DNA of 64,000 bases, taken from assembly GCA_003139095.1 (NCBI GenBank), contig PLHW01000066.1:125285-189284 (forward strand), written 5' to 3'. This DNA is from Acidobacteriaceae bacterium. Lineage in GTDB: Bacteria > Acidobacteriota > Terriglobia > Terriglobales > Acidobacteriaceae. Positions 62,029 to 64,000 of this stretch are shown here, in pieces. Made by a program: the position numbers and the translations under genes. The notes under the pieces were generated by a model, which was given only the letters and a program-made list of their open reading frames with translations, had not been told where the DNA came from and did no database searches. Each line of letters starts with the position of its first letter. Positions within the stretch are counted from its first letter, which is position 1.

Positions 62029-62048
62029 GACTACAATCTCGACTGTCC

Positions 62049-62960
62049 ATGCTCCCCGCCCGCATCAACGCCCTCCTGGAACCCTTCCTCAACGTGGGAG
62101 CTAGTCTCTCCCCCACTCAACTCGACCAAATCTCCACCTACCTCGATCTCCTCCAACGCTGGAACGCCCGCATCAACCTAACCGCCATCCGTAAAGAAGA
62201 AGGAATCATCCCCCGCCACTTCGGCGAATCATTCTTCTTAGCCCGCCACCTCTTCTCCAATGCCAAAAGTGGCAATCTCCTTTCCTCTCAACAAATGGAG
62301 TCTCAGCCGATCGCATCGACCGTAAGCAGCATCCCATCCGACTCCAGCCTCGACGCTCGAGGCTCCAAGCTCGTAGCTCAAAGCTCGAAGCTCGAAGCTC
62401 AAAGCTCGCAGCTCGAAGCTCAAAGCTCGCAGCTCGTAGCTCGTAGCTCGAAGCTAGTCACCGACCTCGGCTCGGGCGCGGGGTTCCCCGGCCTCCCCCT
62501 AAAAATCTACGCCCCGGAAATCCATCTCACCCTGATCGAGTCCAACCACAAGAAAGCCGCCTTCCTCCGCGAAGTCGTCCGCGCCCTCGCCCTCTCGAAT
62601 GTGAACGTAATCGCCGCCCGCGCCGAAGCACTAATCTCATGCCGTGAAGCAACGCAACCATCGGAATCGAAGGGCAGCGCACTCACCTCGCCCGCCGTCC
62701 CACTCGCCGACGTCGTCACGTTTCGCGCCGTCGAAAACTTCGCCCGAATCCTCCCCGTCGCCGCCCGCCTCCTATCCCCAGTCGGCCGCCTGGCCCTCCT
62801 GATCGGCGCCGCCCAACAACCCGAACTCCACAATCTTCCCGCCTATCGATGGCAAGCCCACAAACTCCCCAACTCCCAAACCCGCCTTCTGGTAATAGGC
62901 CAGGTGGGCAACACACCCAATAAGCGAAGACCCGGCATATATGACCTAAAGTCAATATAG
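62049..62960 (+). CDS. rsmG: 16S rRNA (guanine-N7) methyltransferase RsmG with a repeat-encoded insert
   Basis: 303 residues, against about 210-240 for the family. N-terminal helices (LDLLQRWNARINLTAIRKEEGIIPRHFGESFFLARHLF), SAM loop VTDLGSGAGFPGLPL, LIESNHKKAAFLREV, VIAARAE, VVTFRAVENFARILPVAARLL. Methylates G527 of 16S rRNA. Between RHLF and VTDLGSG about 55 residues are extra: a Ser/Gln-rich stretch and then heptads S-K/Q-L-V/E-A-Q/R-S encoded by a 7-bp repeat. A second extra loop (SCREATQPSESKGSALTSP) lies before VVTFRAVE. The reading frame is intact. Gene followed by parS sites and parA. Confidence 0.93.
   Translation: MLPARINALLEPFLNVGASLSPTQLDQISTYLDLLQRWNARINLTAIRKEEGIIPRHFGESFFLARHLFSNAKSGNLLSSQQMESQPIASTVSSIPSDSSLDARGSKLVAQSSKLEAQSSQLEAQSSQLVARSSKLVTDLGSGAGFPGLPLKIYAPEIHLTLIESNHKKAAFLREVVRALALSNVNVIAARAEALISCREATQPSESKGSALTSPAVPLADVVTFRAVENFARILPVAARLLSPVGRLALLIGAAQQPELHNLPAYRWQAHKLPNSQTRLLVIGQVGNTPNKRRPGIYDLKSI
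62355..62452 (+). repeat. In-frame 14-unit heptameric array (GCTCRAA) inside rsmG
   Basis: Fourteen consecutive 7-bp units, each beginning GCTC (for example GCTCGAG, GCTCCAA, GCTCGTA, GCTCAAA, GCTCGCA), exactly 98 bp. Same consensus as the intergenic array at 42449-42497. Three units equal seven codons, so the peptide repeats every seven residues. Confidence 0.95.
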
Positions 62961-62974
62961 CGACACTAGAAACA

Positions 62975-63057
62975 AAGTGGGAACAATTATCCATTATGTA
63001 GCCTTAAGTGGGAAAATGTGACCAAAAGTAACCGTATTTTCTGGGCTAAAGTGGGAA
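62975..63057. repeat. Three AAGTGGGAA iterons after rsmG
   Basis: AAGTGGGAA at 62975-62983, 63006-63014 and 63049-63057, all in one orientation, in an AT-rich part of the rsmG-parA gap. A DnaA-box-like TTATCCATT lies at 62988-62996. Possibly part of a replication or segregation control region. Confidence 0.55.
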
Positions 63058-63127
63058 GAAAGTTACTATTGGACAAACACGATAAGCAGCGTTCCCGCCG
63101 TGGGAATTTCCTCGCACAGTAGCTCAA

Positions 63128-63525
63128 TGTTCCACGTGGAACACTGAGCGGTATCCAGTAAGCCAGAAATGCTCCACGTGGAACAGTGCCCGACATCCCC
63201 GCAGGTGGGGAATATCGGGGATGTGTTCCACGTGGAGCATTCGTCTCGGATCGGGGGAACCGAGCAGCGATCTGGGCGGGCGGACATTTCCACCGCTATG
63301 CACACAAATGCTGGTTGCTTTTGGGCGGAGAGATGAATATGCTGACGCGTTCCTCAAGAACCGATCCGGCCCTCGGTGAATGCCGCCGCCCCTCCGAATG
63401 TTCCTCCTATGAATGTTCCACGTGGAACACTTAGGCGGTTTCGGGGCGCTGGGAAGTGGCTGAATGTTCCACGTGGAGCATTGGACTGGTTTCTCTGGTG
63501 GGCGCGTTGTGTTCCACGTGGAGCA
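63128..63525. promoter_or_regulatory. parS: Cluster of six parS centromere sites
   Basis: The 16-base palindrome TGTTCCACGTGGAACA or its one-step variant with GC for TT or AA lies at 63128, 63170, 63224, 63414, 63465 and 63510. It contains the universal parS core (GTTCCACGTGGAAC). ParB binds and spreads from such sites to segregate the chromosome; the parA gene starts 58 bp after the last site. Such clusters mark origin-proximal DNA. No gene in 62961-63582. Confidence 0.95.
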
Positions 63526-63582
63526 CTCACCTCGGGCAAAATGGACTCGTTAGTTTCGACTTGGTTGTAAACTATTGACGAT

Positions 63583-64000
63583 ATGGGACGAATCATAGCG
63601 GTTACGAATCAGAAGGGTGGGGTCGGAAAGACTACCACCGCGATCAACCTGGCGGCTTCGCTGGCGGCGGCCGAGGTGAACACGCTGCTGGTTGACTGCG
63701 ACCCGCAGTCCAACGCAACCAGCGGCCTAGGGTTCGCCAAAGATCCGGAGCGGATCAGCGTCTACGACATGATGACGGGGGCGGCGTCGGCGGAGGAGGC
63801 TCTCCAGCTTACGGAGCTGGAGCAGCTCTGGCTGATTCCGTCGCACAAGAACTTGATTGGGGCGAACCTCGAGCTGGTGGAGGCGGAGCGGCGGGAGTAC
63901 CGTCTGCGGGAGGCGCTCGCTCCCTTGCGGGACCGGTTCCAGTACATCGTGCTCGACTGCCCGCCGGCGCTCGACCTTTTGACGCTGAATGCCCTGGTAG
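63583..64000 (+). CDS. parA: Chromosome-partitioning ATPase ParA (Soj), partial
   Basis: The first 139 codons are in the window; the gene continues beyond the right edge. MGRIIAVTNQKGGVGKTTTAINLAASLA holds the deviant Walker A (KGGVGKTT), LLVDCDPQSNATSGLG the A' motif, and YIVLDCPPALDLLTLNALV the Walker B region. Dimerises on DNA with ATP and moves ParB-parS complexes. parB is expected next. Strand composition turns from C-rich in rsmG to G-rich here. Confidence 0.97.
   Translation, partial: MGRIIAVTNQKGGVGKTTTAINLAASLAAAEVNTLLVDCDPQSNATSGLGFAKDPERISVYDMMTGAASAEEALQLTELEQLWLIPSHKNLIGANLELVEAERREYRLREALAPLRDRFQYIVLDCPPALDLLTLNALV

Overview
The window looks like chromosomal DNA of a high-GC, diderm soil bacterium, most likely an Acidobacteriota member (Koribacter/Terriglobia type). 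The reasons are the mix of secreted S9 peptidases, DUF1684 and TIGR03803-repeat proteins, LpxI (lipid A synthesis), the intergenic repeat families and the codon use. This is inference from gene content; no marker search was possible. I see no complete insertion sequence, prophage or CRISPR array.

Layout. 0-3.7 kb: a sigma / anti-sigma / DUF3106 operon and a DUF1684 protein. 3.7-6.7 kb: a compositionally different stretch with tRNA-Val(CAC), two secreted proteins and a duplicated AT-rich repeat. 6.7-9.9 kb: a complete protein-thiocarboxylate cysteine pathway (MoeZ, CysO-like carrier, JAMM protease, CysM). 10-16 kb: a TetR regulator with a divergent SnoaL-like protein, a DnaC-like helicase loader with a DUF1376-like partner, HU, L31 and DusB. 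16-31 kb: MBL hydrolase, DPP IV, glycosyltransferases, FtsX-type permease, M24 peptidase, a PIN toxin-antitoxin pair and proline dehydrogenase. 31-51 kb: class V aminotransferase, RbfA, NrnA, ArnT-like transferase, RecQ, Gfo/Idh oxidoreductase, prolyl oligopeptidase and LpxI. 51-58 kb: a DUF2089/SHOCT pair and rimP-nusA-infB. 58-62 kb: two toxin-antitoxin loci, a TIGR03803 protein and two gene remnants. 62-64 kb: rsmG, six parS sites and the start of parA, which indicates closeness to the replication origin.

Three observations stand out. First, many gaps carry short tandem arrays with different sequences but one period, 7 bp (ACCTGAG, ACTGATA, GCTCGAA, CTTCTGA, GTGATTG, GCTAAGA). One such array of 14 units sits in frame inside rsmG and encodes a heptad-periodic insert just before the SAM-binding loop. 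Other dispersed repeats also appear in frame inside recQ and a Gfo/Idh oxidoreductase, so the repeats of this genome seem able to enter genes. Second, a hairpin family with a constant GTGCCCC foot has stem cores that differ between copies but stay self-complementary. Third, strand composition flips in blocks whatever the gene direction: the plus strand is C-rich at about 0-3.7 kb, G-rich at 6.7-30.9 kb, C-rich at 31-63 kb, and G-rich again from parA. The last switch falls exactly at the parS cluster and is what a replication origin would give; the middle block looks like an inverted segment.

Gene starts were chosen by eye from ribosome-binding sites, signal peptides and family lengths. Product names rest on motifs seen in the translations, without database searches.
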